Shown piece by piece: positions 1 through 7,782 of a stretch of DNA of 53,537 nucleotides. The stretch spans positions 14,264-67,800 of the forward strand of contig JAFEDL010000015.1 in the NCBI GenBank assembly GCA_018241645.1, read 5' to 3'. The position numbers were made by a program, and so were the translations under genes. The stretch comes from Pseudomonadota bacterium. Lineage in GTDB: Bacteria > Pseudomonadota > Gammaproteobacteria > Burkholderiales > SG8-39. The stretch's first letter is position 1. Each line of letters begins with the position of its first letter. The notes below the pieces were generated by a model, which did no database searches, was not told where the DNA came from, and was given only the letters and a program-made list of their open reading frames with translations.

Positions 1-410
1 CGCGCCCGGACATCCGCCTGGTTGCGCGCACCGTGGTCCGCTTCGTGCGCGCGCACCCCGAGTTCCTGCCGCTGGCGGCCAACTGCCGCGGCATGCTCGA
101 GACCAACATCGGCGCCGAGGCGGCGCTCGCCTACAAGCAAAGCGTCGGGGTGCGGCTCGCGCAGATCGGCGCCCGGCTCGAAGCCCTGTTCCCGATGCTG
201 GCGAAGGGGCAGGGCGTGGGCCTGCTGATGGCGAGCTACGCCCTGATGATCGGCCTGTGGCAGATATCCGACCCGCCCGCCTGCCTCGCGGCGGCGATGG
301 AGCGCCCCGACATGCGCATGTTCAGGGTGGACCTCGAAAAGCAGATGGGCGCGGTACTGGTAAACCTGTGGGAAGGCGCCACCATGCGCCGCGAAGGGAG
401 TGGCACATGA
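1..410 (+). CDS. TetR-type transcriptional regulator, C-terminal part (5' end outside window)
   Basis: The reading frame is open from the window edge (frame 3) to a TGA at 408-410, so this is the last roughly 135 residues of a longer protein. No DNA-binding helix-turn-helix is visible because the N-terminus is cut off. What remains is alpha-helical with a hydrophobic middle (a GVGLLMASYALMIGLW stretch), as in the ligand-binding C-terminal domain of TetR regulators. Its stop overlaps the ATG of the next gene (ATGA, 407-410), an RND efflux adaptor. A TetR gene heading an adaptor-pump operon is the usual arrangement for a local efflux repressor. The family call rests on context and helical character, because the diagnostic N-terminus is missing. 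Confidence 0.6.
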   Translation, partial: RPDIRLVARTVVRFVRAHPEFLPLAANCRGMLETNIGAEAALAYKQSVGVRLAQIGARLEALFPMLAKGQGVGLLMASYALMIGLWQISDPPACLAAAMERPDMRMFRVDLEKQMGAVLVNLWEGATMRREGSGT

Positions 411-1492
411 GAAAGGGAACGCTGGCGGCGCTGCTCGCGCTGGGCGCGATCGCCGCGGGTTGCGGCAAGGAACCCGAGGCGAAGCCCGAAGAGGTTCGCC
501 CGGTGCGCGTGCTGAGGGTAGATGCCGCCGCCGCCGCGCGCTCGATCGAGTTCGCCGGTGAAGTCCGGCCGCGCTACGAGACGCGCCTCGCCTTTCGCGT
601 CGGCGGCAAGATGGTCGAGCGGCTGGTCGAGGTGGGCACCACGGTGCGCGCCGGCCAGCCGGTGGCGCGGCTCGATCCGCACGACCTCGAGCTGGCGGCA
701 GCCAGCGCCAGGACCCAGATCGTGCAGCTCGAGGCGGAGCGCAAGTTCGCCGAGGGCGACCTGCGGCGCTATCGCGAGCTGCGCGAGAAGAATTTCATCA
801 GCCAGGCCGAGCTCGACCGCCGCGTGAGCACCTACGATTCGATCGCGGCACGCCTCGAGGCCGCGCGCGCGCAATCCCGCCAGGCGGCCAACCAGGCCGG
901 GTACGCGGTGCTTGCCGCGGACCAGCCCGGCGTCATCACGGCGATCGAGGCCGAGGCCGGCCAGGTCGTCGCCGCGGGCCAGACCATTGCCCGCCTGGCG
1001 CGTTCGGGGGAGGTGGAAGTCGTAGTAGCAGTGCCCGAGACCCAGCGCGAGGCATTCGAGCGGGCCGGCGCGTTCAGCGTCGGGCTGAACGCATTCCCGG
1101 GCCGCAGCTGGAAAGGCAGGCTGCGCGAGCTCTCGCCGCTGGCCGACCCGGTGACCCGCACGTACCTGGCCAAGGTCACCATGCTCGAGCCGGGCGGCGA
1201 CGTGGAACTGGGGATGAGCGCCCGGGTGTCGGCCGAAGTCAGCGCCGCCGAGCGGCGCATCGAGTTGCCGGTCTCCGCGCTCTACGGCAAGGGCGACGCC
1301 ATGCAGGTCTGGCTCGTAGAGGCGGTGAAGGACGGGATCGGCGCGGTGCGGTTGCAGCCGGTGAAGACCCGCGGCCTCGCCGGCGACCATGTGCTCGTCG
1401 ATTCCGGCCTGTCCTCCGGCGACATGGTGGTGGTCGCGGGCGCGCAGTTGCTGCGCGCCGGGCAGCGCGTGCGCGTGGCCGACCCGAAGTAG
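407..1492 (+). CDS. RND efflux periplasmic adaptor subunit (membrane fusion lipoprotein)
   Basis: A 361-residue HlyD/AcrA-type adaptor that would bridge the inner-membrane pump encoded next to an outer-membrane channel. The N-terminus is a lipoprotein signal with lipobox Ala-Ala-Gly-Cys (Cys19), so the mature protein should be lipid-anchored in the periplasm. After it come a beta/lipoyl half (around FRVGGKMVERLVEVGTTV, ending GQPVARLDP), a coiled-coil hairpin (about residues 95-160, QLEAERKFAEGDLRRY), the second lipoyl half (DQPGVITAIEAEAGQVV) and a beta-barrel domain. The ATG at 407 is chosen because it gives the lipobox directly and overlaps the upstream stop. Longer in-frame starts upstream run through the regulator gene. 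No outer-membrane factor is encoded downstream, so a TolC-like channel must come from elsewhere. Confidence 0.93.
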   Translation: MRKGTLAALLALGAIAAGCGKEPEAKPEEVRPVRVLRVDAAAAARSIEFAGEVRPRYETRLAFRVGGKMVERLVEVGTTVRAGQPVARLDPHDLELAAASARTQIVQLEAERKFAEGDLRRYRELREKNFISQAELDRRVSTYDSIAARLEAARAQSRQAANQAGYAVLAADQPGVITAIEAEAGQVVAAGQTIARLARSGEVEVVVAVPETQREAFERAGAFSVGLNAFPGRSWKGRLRELSPLADPVTRTYLAKVTMLEPGGDVELGMSARVSAEVSAAERRIELPVSALYGKGDAMQVWLVEAVKDGIGAVRLQPVKTRGLAGDHVLVDSGLSSGDMVVVAGAQLLRAGQRVRVADPK

Positions 1493-1499
1493 CCGGCCC

Positions 1500-4400
1500 A
1501 TGAGTGCGAATCACGACGAGCAGCGCTTCAACCTGTCGGCCGCGGCGCTCAAGTACCGCGAGCTGACCCTGTTCTTCATCCTCGCGATCGCCATCGGCGG
1601 CGTAGGCGCCTACTTCAAGCTCGGCCAGCGCGAGGATCCGGACTTCGCGTTCCGCGCGATGGTGATCCGCACGCTCTGGCCCGGCGCCACCACCGAGCAG
1701 GTCGACCGGCAGATCACCGACCGCATCGAGAAGAAGCTGCAGGAGACGCCTTACTTCAAGTGGACCCGCAGCTATTCCAAGCCGGGCGAGTCGCTGATCC
1801 TGCTCGAGCTGCTCGACACCGCGGCGCCCAAGGACGTGCCGGACATCTGGTACCAGGTGCGCAAGAAGGCGGGCGACATCCGCCAGACCCTGCCGGCCGA
1901 GGCGATCGGGCCGTTCTTCAACGACGAGTTCGGCGACGTGTTCGGCTCGATCTACGCGTTCACCGCGGACGGGTACACGCATTCGGAGCTGCGCGACCAC
2001 GTGGAGCGCGTGCGCCAGGAGCTGCTGCGCCTGCCGAACGTGGCCAAGATCGAATTGATCGGCGTGCAGGACGACAAGATCTACGTGGAGCTGTCCACCA
2101 AGAAGCTGGCAAGCCTGGGCATAGACCCGGCCGCGATCGGCCAGGCCCTGCAGGTGCAGAACGCGATCGTCAGCCCCGGCAGTGTCGAAACCAAGGAAAG
2201 CTCGGTGGCGCTGCGCGTGAGCGGCCAGCTCGATTCGGTCAAGGCGGTGTCGGACCTGCTGCTGCGCGTGGCGGCGCAGAACGGCGGCCAGACCCTGCGC
2301 CTGGGCGACATCGCCACGGTCACGCGCGGCTACGCCGACCCGCCGGTCACCTACATGCGCTCGCGCGGCAAGCCGGCCATCGGCCTGGCCGTGTCGATGA
2401 TCGCCACCGGCGACGTGCTGCAGCTGGGGGCCGACCTCAAGGCCACCATGGCGCGCCTGAAGCGCGACCTGCCGGTGGGCATCGAGTTCGAGCAGGTCTC
2501 GGACCAGCCCGCGGTCGTGAAGGATTCGGTGGGCGAATTCATGCGCTCGCTGCTGGAGGCCGTGGCGATCGTGCTGGTGGTGTCGTTCCTGTCGCTGGGC
2601 GCGCGCACGGGCCTCGTCGTTGCGCTCACCATCCCGCTGGTGCTTGCCGCGACCTTCCTCGCGATGCGCTTCTTTTCGATCGACCTGCACCGCATCTCGA
2701 CGGGTGCACTGATCATCGCGCTGGGCCTGCTCGTGGACGACGCGATGATCGCGGTGGAGATGATGGCGAGAAAGCTCGAAGAGGGCTTCGACAAGGTCAG
2801 CGCCGCGACTTACGCCTACACCTCGACCGCCTTCCCCATGCTCTCCGGGACGATCATCACCGCCGCCGGATTCCTGCCGATCGCGACTGCCAAATCCACC
2901 ACCGGCGAATACACCTTCGCCATTTTCGCGGTGACGACGATTGCGCTGGTCATCTCCTGGTTCGCGGCGGTGACGGTCACGCCTTTCCTCGGCGCCTGGC
3001 TGCTGAAGGAGCACAAGACGGCCGGCGCGGTACTCCACGACGTCTATGCAACGCCCTTCTATGCGCGGCTGCGCCGCGTGATCGACTGGTGCATCGCCCG
3101 GCGCAAGACCGTGCTCGTGGCTACCGCCCTGACCTTCGCGCTCGGGGTGGCCGGCATGGGCCTCACGGAAAAGCAGTTCTTCCCGTCCTCCAACCGCGTG
3201 GAGCTGATGATCGAACTGTGGCTGCCGGAGGGCGCCTCGATCACCGCCACGGGCCGCGAGGCCGCGCGCATGGAGGCGAAACTCGCTGCCGACCCCGACG
3301 TGGCCAGCTTCGTGACCTACGTCGGCAACGGGTCGCCGCGGTTCTTCCTGTCGCTCGAGCAGCAGCTGTTCCGCACGAACTACGCGCACCTGATCGTCCT
3401 GACCCGCGACATCCCGGGGCGCGAGCGGGTGGTGGAGCACGTGAGGAAGCTGCTCGAGGCCGACTTCCCCGGCATCCGCGGCCGCATCAACCGGGTGCCG
3501 CTCGGCCCGCCGGTGAACTACCCGATCCAGTTCCGCGTCATCGGCCCGGACGCGAAGGTGCTCAAGGCCTCCGCGGAGCTCGTGGCCGACAAGGTGCGCG
3601 CCAACCCGAGCACGCTGGACGTGAATTTCGACTGGGGCGACCGGGTGCTCGCCCTCAAGGTGGACGTCGACCAGGAGAAGGCGCGGGCGCTGGGCGCGAC
3701 CTCCCAGGGCGTGGCACGCGCAACGGCCGCAGTGGTGTCGGGCGTGCCGCTCGGGACCTACCGCGAGAACGACCGCATTATCGATGTCCTCTTGCGCGCG
3801 CCTGCGAACGAGCGCGGCACGCTCGAGTCGCTTGCCGAGATCTCGGTGCCGACCGCAAGCGGCCGAACCGTGCCGCTCGCGCAGGTCGCCACGATCAGCG
3901 AGGTGCTCGAGGAGCCCATCATCTGGCGGCGCAGCCGCGAACTGACCCTCACCGTGCGCGCGGACATCGTCGACGGTGTACAGGCGCCCGACGTGAGCGT
4001 GGCGATCCAGAAGACGCTGGCCGCTGTCGAGGCGAAGCTGCCTTCGGGTTACCGAGTAGAGGCGGGCGGCGCCTACGAGGAGAATTTCAAGGCGCAGAAC
4101 TCGATCGCCGCCGGCATGCCGATGGTGGTCGCGGTCATCCTCGCGATGCTGATGATCCAGCTGAAGAGCTTTTCGCGCACCTTCATGGTGGTGCTGACCG
4201 CGCCGCTGGGCGTGGTCGGGATCGCGCTCGCCCTGCTGGTGTTCCGCCAGCCGTTCGGGTTCGTCGCGCTGCTGGGGGTGATCGCGCTGGCCGGCATGAT
4301 CATGCGCAACTCGGTGATCCTCGTCGACCAGATCGAGCAGGACATCCGGGCGGGGAGCCCGGTGTGGGACGCGATCCGGGAGTCCGCGGTGCGGCGCTTC

Positions 4401-4580
4401 CGCCCGATCGTGCTGACCGCCGCCGCCGCGGTGCTCGCGATGATCCCGCTCACCCGCAGCGTGCTGTGGGGGCCGATGGCCTACGCGATCATGGGCGGCC
4501 TGATCGTGGCCACCGTGCTCACGCTGCTGTTCGTGCCGGCGCTCTACGCGGCGTGGTTCAGGGTGAAGCGGCCGGCGTAG
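1500..4580 (+). CDS. RND-family efflux pump permease (HAE1/AcrB-like)
   Basis: A 1026-residue inner-membrane proton-driven pump, the usual size for AcrB/CusA relatives. TM1 (LTLFFILAIAIGGVGAYF) is followed by the family motif GQREDPDF. The TM4 relay region contains adjacent aspartates (GLLVDDAMIAVE, near residue 411). The second half repeats the layout and ends with the TM10-12 group around MIMRNSVILVDQIEQD. The ATG at 1500 begins MSANHDEQ and lies 7 bases after the adaptor stop; longer in-frame starts fall inside the adaptor gene. The substrate cannot be told from sequence. The heavy-metal signature of CusA was not recognised, so drug, solvent or organic-acid export is more likely. It forms one operon with the regulator and adaptor. 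Confidence 0.95.
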   Translation: MSANHDEQRFNLSAAALKYRELTLFFILAIAIGGVGAYFKLGQREDPDFAFRAMVIRTLWPGATTEQVDRQITDRIEKKLQETPYFKWTRSYSKPGESLILLELLDTAAPKDVPDIWYQVRKKAGDIRQTLPAEAIGPFFNDEFGDVFGSIYAFTADGYTHSELRDHVERVRQELLRLPNVAKIELIGVQDDKIYVELSTKKLASLGIDPAAIGQALQVQNAIVSPGSVETKESSVALRVSGQLDSVKAVSDLLLRVAAQNGGQTLRLGDIATVTRGYADPPVTYMRSRGKPAIGLAVSMIATGDVLQLGADLKATMARLKRDLPVGIEFEQVSDQPAVVKDSVGEFMRSLLEAVAIVLVVSFLSLGARTGLVVALTIPLVLAATFLAMRFFSIDLHRISTGALIIALGLLVDDAMIAVEMMARKLEEGFDKVSAATYAYTSTAFPMLSGTIITAAGFLPIATAKSTTGEYTFAIFAVTTIALVISWFAAVTVTPFLGAWLLKEHKTAGAVLHDVYATPFYARLRRVIDWCIARRKTVLVATALTFALGVAGMGLTEKQFFPSSNRVELMIELWLPEGASITATGREAARMEAKLAADPDVASFVTYVGNGSPRFFLSLEQQLFRTNYAHLIVLTRDIPGRERVVEHVRKLLEADFPGIRGRINRVPLGPPVNYPIQFRVIGPDAKVLKASAELVADKVRANPSTLDVNFDWGDRVLALKVDVDQEKARALGATSQGVARATAAVVSGVPLGTYRENDRIIDVLLRAPANERGTLESLAEISVPTASGRTVPLAQVATISEVLEEPIIWRRSRELTLTVRADIVDGVQAPDVSVAIQKTLAAVEAKLPSGYRVEAGGAYEENFKAQNSIAAGMPMVVAVILAMLMIQLKSFSRTFMVVLTAPLGVVGIALALLVFRQPFGFVALLGVIALAGMIMRNSVILVDQIEQDIRAGSPVWDAIRESAVRRFRPIVLTAAAAVLAMIPLTRSVLWGPMAYAIMGGLIVATVLTLLFVPALYAAWFRVKRPA

Positions 4581-4661
4581 CCGGTCAACTGTTGCATAGC
4601 GCACATACACTGCCCCGCCTCCGGGCTATCGTGGTTCAATGCAGCCCCGAGGAGTACTGCG

Positions 4662-4994
4662 ATGGCGATCCATCATGCGTCGTCGGGCGAATTGATCGAT
4701 GTTCGTCCGCTTAGGAAGGATCTCAAAGGCGCGGCCTCGACGGCCCTCTATAAGACAGACCGCCTGGAAGTGTTTCGCATGGTTCTCCCGGCCGGCAAGG
4801 TAATGCCAGCGCATCATGTCGCGGGTGAAGTTACGGTCCAATGCCTGGAGGGAAGCCTGGAGCTTACGGTTGCGGGAAGCGGCCGGCTGATGCGCGAAGG
4901 CGACCTGGTATGCCTGGCGGGAGGGGAGGACCACGCGCTGAAGGCGGTGGAAGATTCCTCCTGCCTGGTCACGATCCTGCTGCATGTCGCATAG
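4662..4994 (+). CDS. Small cupin-domain protein
   Basis: A 110-residue single-domain cupin (double-stranded beta-helix). The first cupin motif is visible as MPAHHVAGEVTVQCLEGSLEL (about residues 48-68), with two adjacent histidines and a glutamate as likely metal ligands. The second is GDLVCLAGGEDHALKAV, with a further histidine. There is no signal peptide, so it is cytoplasmic. A purine-rich ribosome site (GAGGAG, about 12 bases upstream) supports the ATG at 4662. It lies 81 bases after the efflux operon and only 11 bases before the DUF488 gene, so it probably starts the operon that runs into sdhCDB. Small cupins of this kind are metal-binding proteins of unassigned function. Confidence 0.85.
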   Translation: MAIHHASSGELIDVRPLRKDLKGAASTALYKTDRLEVFRMVLPAGKVMPAHHVAGEVTVQCLEGSLELTVAGSGRLMREGDLVCLAGGEDHALKAVEDSSCLVTILLHVA

Positions 4995-5005
4995 GCGCGT
5001 CCGCG

Positions 5006-5560
5006 TTGGATAAGCCCCTGATCTGCACGATCGGCCATTCAACCCATCCGCTGGGCGCCTTCATCGCTTTGCTCCAGGGCAACGGGATCGAGCGGGTCCT
5101 TGACGTTCGCACGGTGCCGCGGTCGCGCCACAACCCGCAATTCAATCTGGATGCGCTGCCCGGCTCCCTGAAGGATGCCGGAATCGCCTACGTTCATATG
5201 CCGGCCCTCGGGGGTTTGCGTCACACGCAAACCGATTCCCCCAACACCGGCTGGCACAACCTCTCGTTTCGGGGCTACGCGGATTACATGCAGTCCCCGG
5301 AGTTCGCGGAGGGCGTCCGGCAGGCGGCGGCATTGGCGTCGGCTGAACGGTGCGTCCTGATGTGCGCCGAAGCGGTGCCGTGGCGCTGCCACCGGTCGAT
5401 GATCGGCGACGCGCTGCTTGTGCGCGGCCTCCGCGTCGAGGATATTATCGGGCCGAAGGAGCGCAGGCCTCATGTCCTCACCTCGTTCGGGCACGTCGAG
5501 GGATTGCGAATCACCTACCCGCCGCCGGCAGATGCAGAAGACGCGATATCCCGCACTTGA
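5006..5560 (+). CDS. DUF488 family protein
   Basis: A 184-residue DUF488 protein. The family signature is clear: N-terminal TIGHSTHPLGAFIALL, then VLDVRTVPRSRHNPQF, and the C-terminal LMCAEAVPWRCHRSMI motif with its paired cysteines. The function of DUF488 proteins is not established. They often lie near DNA-modification or repair genes, and here the next gene, overlapping by 29 bases, is a uracil-DNA-glycosylase-family gene. The frame has no ATG near the domain start. TTG at 5006 puts the domain at residue 7 and leaves an 11-base gap from the cupin stop, but no strong Shine-Dalgarno sequence precedes it, so the start is uncertain. Upstream in-frame codons lie inside the cupin gene. Confidence 0.88.
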   Translation: MDKPLICTIGHSTHPLGAFIALLQGNGIERVLDVRTVPRSRHNPQFNLDALPGSLKDAGIAYVHMPALGGLRHTQTDSPNTGWHNLSFRGYADYMQSPEFAEGVRQAAALASAERCVLMCAEAVPWRCHRSMIGDALLVRGLRVEDIIGPKERRPHVLTSFGHVEGLRITYPPPADAEDAISRT

Positions 5561-6140
5561 GGAGCTGCTCGTGGCGGTCCGGAACTGCCGGGCCTGCGAG
5601 GGTCGCCTGCCGCTCGGCCCGCGCCCGGTGCTGCAGGCCGGCGCAACGGCTCGCTTGCTGATCGTGGGACAGGCCCCGGGTGCCCGCGTTCACGCCACCG
5701 GAATCCCATGGGATGACCGGAGCGGGGAACGGCTGCGCGCCTGGATGGGGCTGGACAGGCACCGGTTCTACGATCCGAGCCGGGTGGCGATCATTCCAAT
5801 GGGGTATTGCTATCCGGGCCGGGGAAGCGGCGGCGACCTGCCGCCGCGCCGCGAGTGCGCCGAGTTGTGGCTCGATGAACTGCTCGCCAAGCTGCCCCGG
5901 ATCGAGTTGACCCTGCTGATCGGCCTCCATGCGCAACGTCACTTTCTGGGCAAGCGGCGCAAGGCTTCGCTTGCGGAGACAGTCAAGGCGTGGCGCGAGT
6001 TTGCGCCCGAATATCTGCCTCTGCCGCACCCTTCGCCGCGCAACACGCCCTGGTTCAGGCAAAACCCGTGGTTCGAAGGTGAACTCCTGCCCACGCTGCG
6101 CATGCGGGTTGAGTCGCTCGAGGCCGGACGGACATGCTGA
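5532..6140 (+). CDS. Uracil-DNA glycosylase family protein (UDG4/5-like)
   Basis: A 202-residue member of the UDG superfamily that would remove uracil or a related damaged base from DNA. Motif 1 is LIVGQAPGARVHATG (about residues 43-57), close to the GEAPG loop of family 4 enzymes, and motif 2 is LPHPSPRN (164-171). Four cysteines at 19, 22, 93 and 109 fit the iron-sulfur cluster of thermophilic-type UDG4 proteins, although the middle pair is set in a divergent context (MGYCYPG and RRECAELW). ATG at 5532 is the first start that precedes the domain. The gene overlaps DUF488 upstream and sdhC downstream (6134-6140), so it is probably translated with them. Confidence 0.82.
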   Translation: MQKTRYPALEELLVAVRNCRACEGRLPLGPRPVLQAGATARLLIVGQAPGARVHATGIPWDDRSGERLRAWMGLDRHRFYDPSRVAIIPMGYCYPGRGSGGDLPPRRECAELWLDELLAKLPRIELTLLIGLHAQRHFLGKRRKASLAETVKAWREFAPEYLPLPHPSPRNTPWFRQNPWFEGELLPTLRMRVESLEAGRTC

Positions 6141-6517
6141 GGCCGGAAAATAAAAGGCCCGTTTTTTTCAATCCGGTCCTGATCCAGATGCCGGTGGGCG
6201 CGCTCACTTCCATCGTCCACCGTGTCACCGGAATTCTGCTTGCGGCTGGTATCCCCTTCACCATCTATATCCTCGACTTGTCGCTGCAAAGCGATCAGTC
6301 CTGGTCGCGGGTGGTTCACTTACTCGACGCCTGGCCATTCAAGGCGATCGCCATCGTGTTCATCTGGGCGCTTGCGCACCACTTGCTGGCGGGTGTGCGC
6401 CACTTGCTGGGCGATGTTGACGTGGGTTCAGGCCTGATTTCCGCGCGGCGCAGCGCCTGGATGGTGAATCTCGGCGGGCTGGCGGTGGGACTGCTTGCGG
6501 CCGGGGCATTGCTTTGA
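6134..6517 (+). CDS. sdhC: Succinate dehydrogenase cytochrome b556 subunit (SdhC)
   Basis: A 127-residue membrane anchor of complex II. The conserved quinone-site entry SIVHRVTGILLA (about residues 26-37) is followed by the second helix and the haem-b ligand region AHHLLAGVRHLLGD. Three membrane helices are visible. Together with SdhD it would bind haem b and pass electrons between quinone and the iron-sulfur subunit. ATG at 6134 overlaps the UDG-like gene by 7 bases, and the TGA at 6515-6517 overlaps the sdhD start. The N-terminus (MLRPENKRPVFFNP) matches the usual RPxxP opening of SdhC. It is encoded with sdhD and sdhB but without sdhA. Confidence 0.93.
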   Translation: MLRPENKRPVFFNPVLIQMPVGALTSIVHRVTGILLAAGIPFTIYILDLSLQSDQSWSRVVHLLDAWPFKAIAIVFIWALAHHLLAGVRHLLGDVDVGSGLISARRSAWMVNLGGLAVGLLAAGALL

Positions 6518-6852
6518 GGACGGTCCTCACCGGGCTGCGTGCCTGGATGGTCCAGCGGGTAAGCGCGGTCTACATGCTCCTCTTCCTGGTTTTCCTGCTC
6601 TTCCATTTCGTCCTGACCCCGCCCCATTCGTACCAGGCCTGGCGTGACTGGGTGCGCAGTCCCTTCGTCGGCATCGCAGCTTCGGTTTTCTTCGCGGCCC
6701 TGCTGGCGCACGTATGGGTGGGAATCCGGGACGTTGTCCTGGACTATGTTCGCCCGATTGGCGCCCGCGTTCTTGCGCTGGCGCTGCTGGGCCTTTGCCT
6801 GGCGGGAGCCGGCGCCTGGCTGGTCCGGATCCTGTGGCTGCCGCGGCCCTGA
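6514..6852 (+). CDS. sdhD: Succinate dehydrogenase membrane anchor subunit (SdhD)
   Basis: A 112-residue second membrane anchor of complex II. The family opening GLRAWMVQRVSAVYM is present at residues 6-20, followed by three hydrophobic helices (LLFLVFLLFHFVL; GIAASVFFAALLAHVWVGIRDV; ARVLALALLGLCLAGAGAW). The His in LLAHVWVGIRD is the expected haem or quinone-site region. The start is TTG at 6514, sharing bases with the sdhC stop (TTGA). The next in-frame ATG (6547) would remove most of the conserved N-terminus. In most proteobacteria the next gene would be sdhA. Here sdhB follows after only 40 bases. Confidence 0.9.
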   Translation: MRTVLTGLRAWMVQRVSAVYMLLFLVFLLFHFVLTPPHSYQAWRDWVRSPFVGIAASVFFAALLAHVWVGIRDVVLDYVRPIGARVLALALLGLCLAGAGAWLVRILWLPRP

Positions 6853-6892
6853 TGGGCGTGACTGGAACCAATGCAATCGCCGGGAGGCTCCG

Positions 6893-7588
6893 ATGAGGTT
6901 TTCGATTTTCCGTTTCGACCCCGAAAGGGACAAGAAGCCGTATATGCAGGATTTCGAGATCGAGCTGGAAGCTGCCGACCGGATGCTCCTCGACGTGATC
7001 CTGCGCCTCAAGGCCCGGGACGATTCGCTCACCATCAGGAAGTCCTGCCGCGAGGGCGTGTGCGGCTCGGACGCGATCAATATCAACGGGCGCAACGGGC
7101 TCGCGTGCATCACAAATGTCAGGGAATTGAAGGAGCCCGTGGTGTTGCGCCCGTTGCCGACATTCCCGGTCATCCGCGACCTCGTGGTCGACATTACCCG
7201 GTTCTTCGAACAGTATCACTCGATCAAGCCCTACCTGATCAACGATGAGCCCGCACCGGAAAGGGAGCGCCTGCAGTCGCCAGAGGATCGCGAGAAGCTG
7301 AACGGGTTGTATGAGTGCATCCTGTGCGCGTGCTGCACCAGCCAATGCCCGTCGTCATGGTGGAACCCCGAGAAATTCGTCGGGCCCGCAGGACTGCTGC
7401 AGGCGGACCGCTTCATCGCCGACAGCCGGGACCGGGCCACGCGGGAGCGCCTCGACGACCTGAACGACGTCTATCGCCTGTTCCGCTGCCGCTCGATCAT
7501 GAATTGCACCGAGGTCTGTCCCAAAGGCCTCGCGCCGTCCCGCGCGATCGAGAGGATCCGGCTGGCCCTGGTCAAGGATTCCCTATGA
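6893..7588 (+). CDS. sdhB: Succinate dehydrogenase / fumarate reductase iron-sulfur subunit (SdhB)
   Basis: A 231-residue complex II iron-sulfur protein with all three clusters intact. The [2Fe-2S] ligands are Cys52, Cys57, Asp60 and Cys72 (SCREGVCGSD...GLAC), with the Asp as in E. coli SdhB. The [4Fe-4S] and [3Fe-4S] ligands come from CILCACCTSQCP (142-152) and CRSIMNCTEVCPKG (199-211). The length is normal. A ribosome site GGGAGG lies just upstream of the ATG at 6893. The gene follows sdhD directly, and no flavoprotein subunit (SdhA, about 590 residues, with the covalent-FAD histidine) is encoded anywhere in the window. Whether it works as SDH or as a fumarate reductase cannot be decided from this subunit. 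Confidence 0.95.
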   Translation: MRFSIFRFDPERDKKPYMQDFEIELEAADRMLLDVILRLKARDDSLTIRKSCREGVCGSDAININGRNGLACITNVRELKEPVVLRPLPTFPVIRDLVVDITRFFEQYHSIKPYLINDEPAPERERLQSPEDREKLNGLYECILCACCTSQCPSSWWNPEKFVGPAGLLQADRFIADSRDRATRERLDDLNDVYRLFRCRSIMNCTEVCPKGLAPSRAIERIRLALVKDSL

Positions 7589-7614
7589 GCGGCGCGTAAT
7601 GACACTCAGGCCGG

Positions 7615-7743
7615 GTGAATTTCATCGCGCCCAATGCGGAACTGGCCCGGCCCTGGGAACCCATCGTCAGGAAAAGGGCGGCACTGTCCGATGCGGACAA
7701 ATGGGCCAAAGTGAAAGGCAAACCCGATCATCTGGAACGCTGA
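7615..7743 (+). pseudogene. C-terminal remnant of an FdxA-type 7Fe ferredoxin
   Basis: Forty-two codons from GTG 7615 to TGA 7741-7743 read as the tail of a FdxA ferredoxin: FIAPNAELARPWEPI, then a charged stretch, SDADKWAKVKG, and the family's closing HLER. In complete FdxA proteins this tail follows about 65 residues carrying the [3Fe-4S] and [4Fe-4S] cysteines. None of that part is present: an in-frame TGA at 7600-7602 closes the frame 15 bases upstream, and sdhB ends at 7588. The cluster-binding part has been deleted. The scrap sits between sdhB and the NO-reductase gene and marks an old rearrangement point. Expression as a free peptide is not expected. Confidence 0.75.
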
Positions 7744-7782
7744 CGTAGTCGTGCGCCAACCGAAACATCCAAAGGAAAAATC

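Noticed and set aside
1239-4610. A 1123-codon open frame on the minus strand opposite the RND pump
   Set aside because: It is Arg/His-rich with no domain and is a complement of the strongly coding plus-strand pump. Similar long antisense frames (27668-30214 minus, 39765-42851 plus) are likewise GC-rich shadows.
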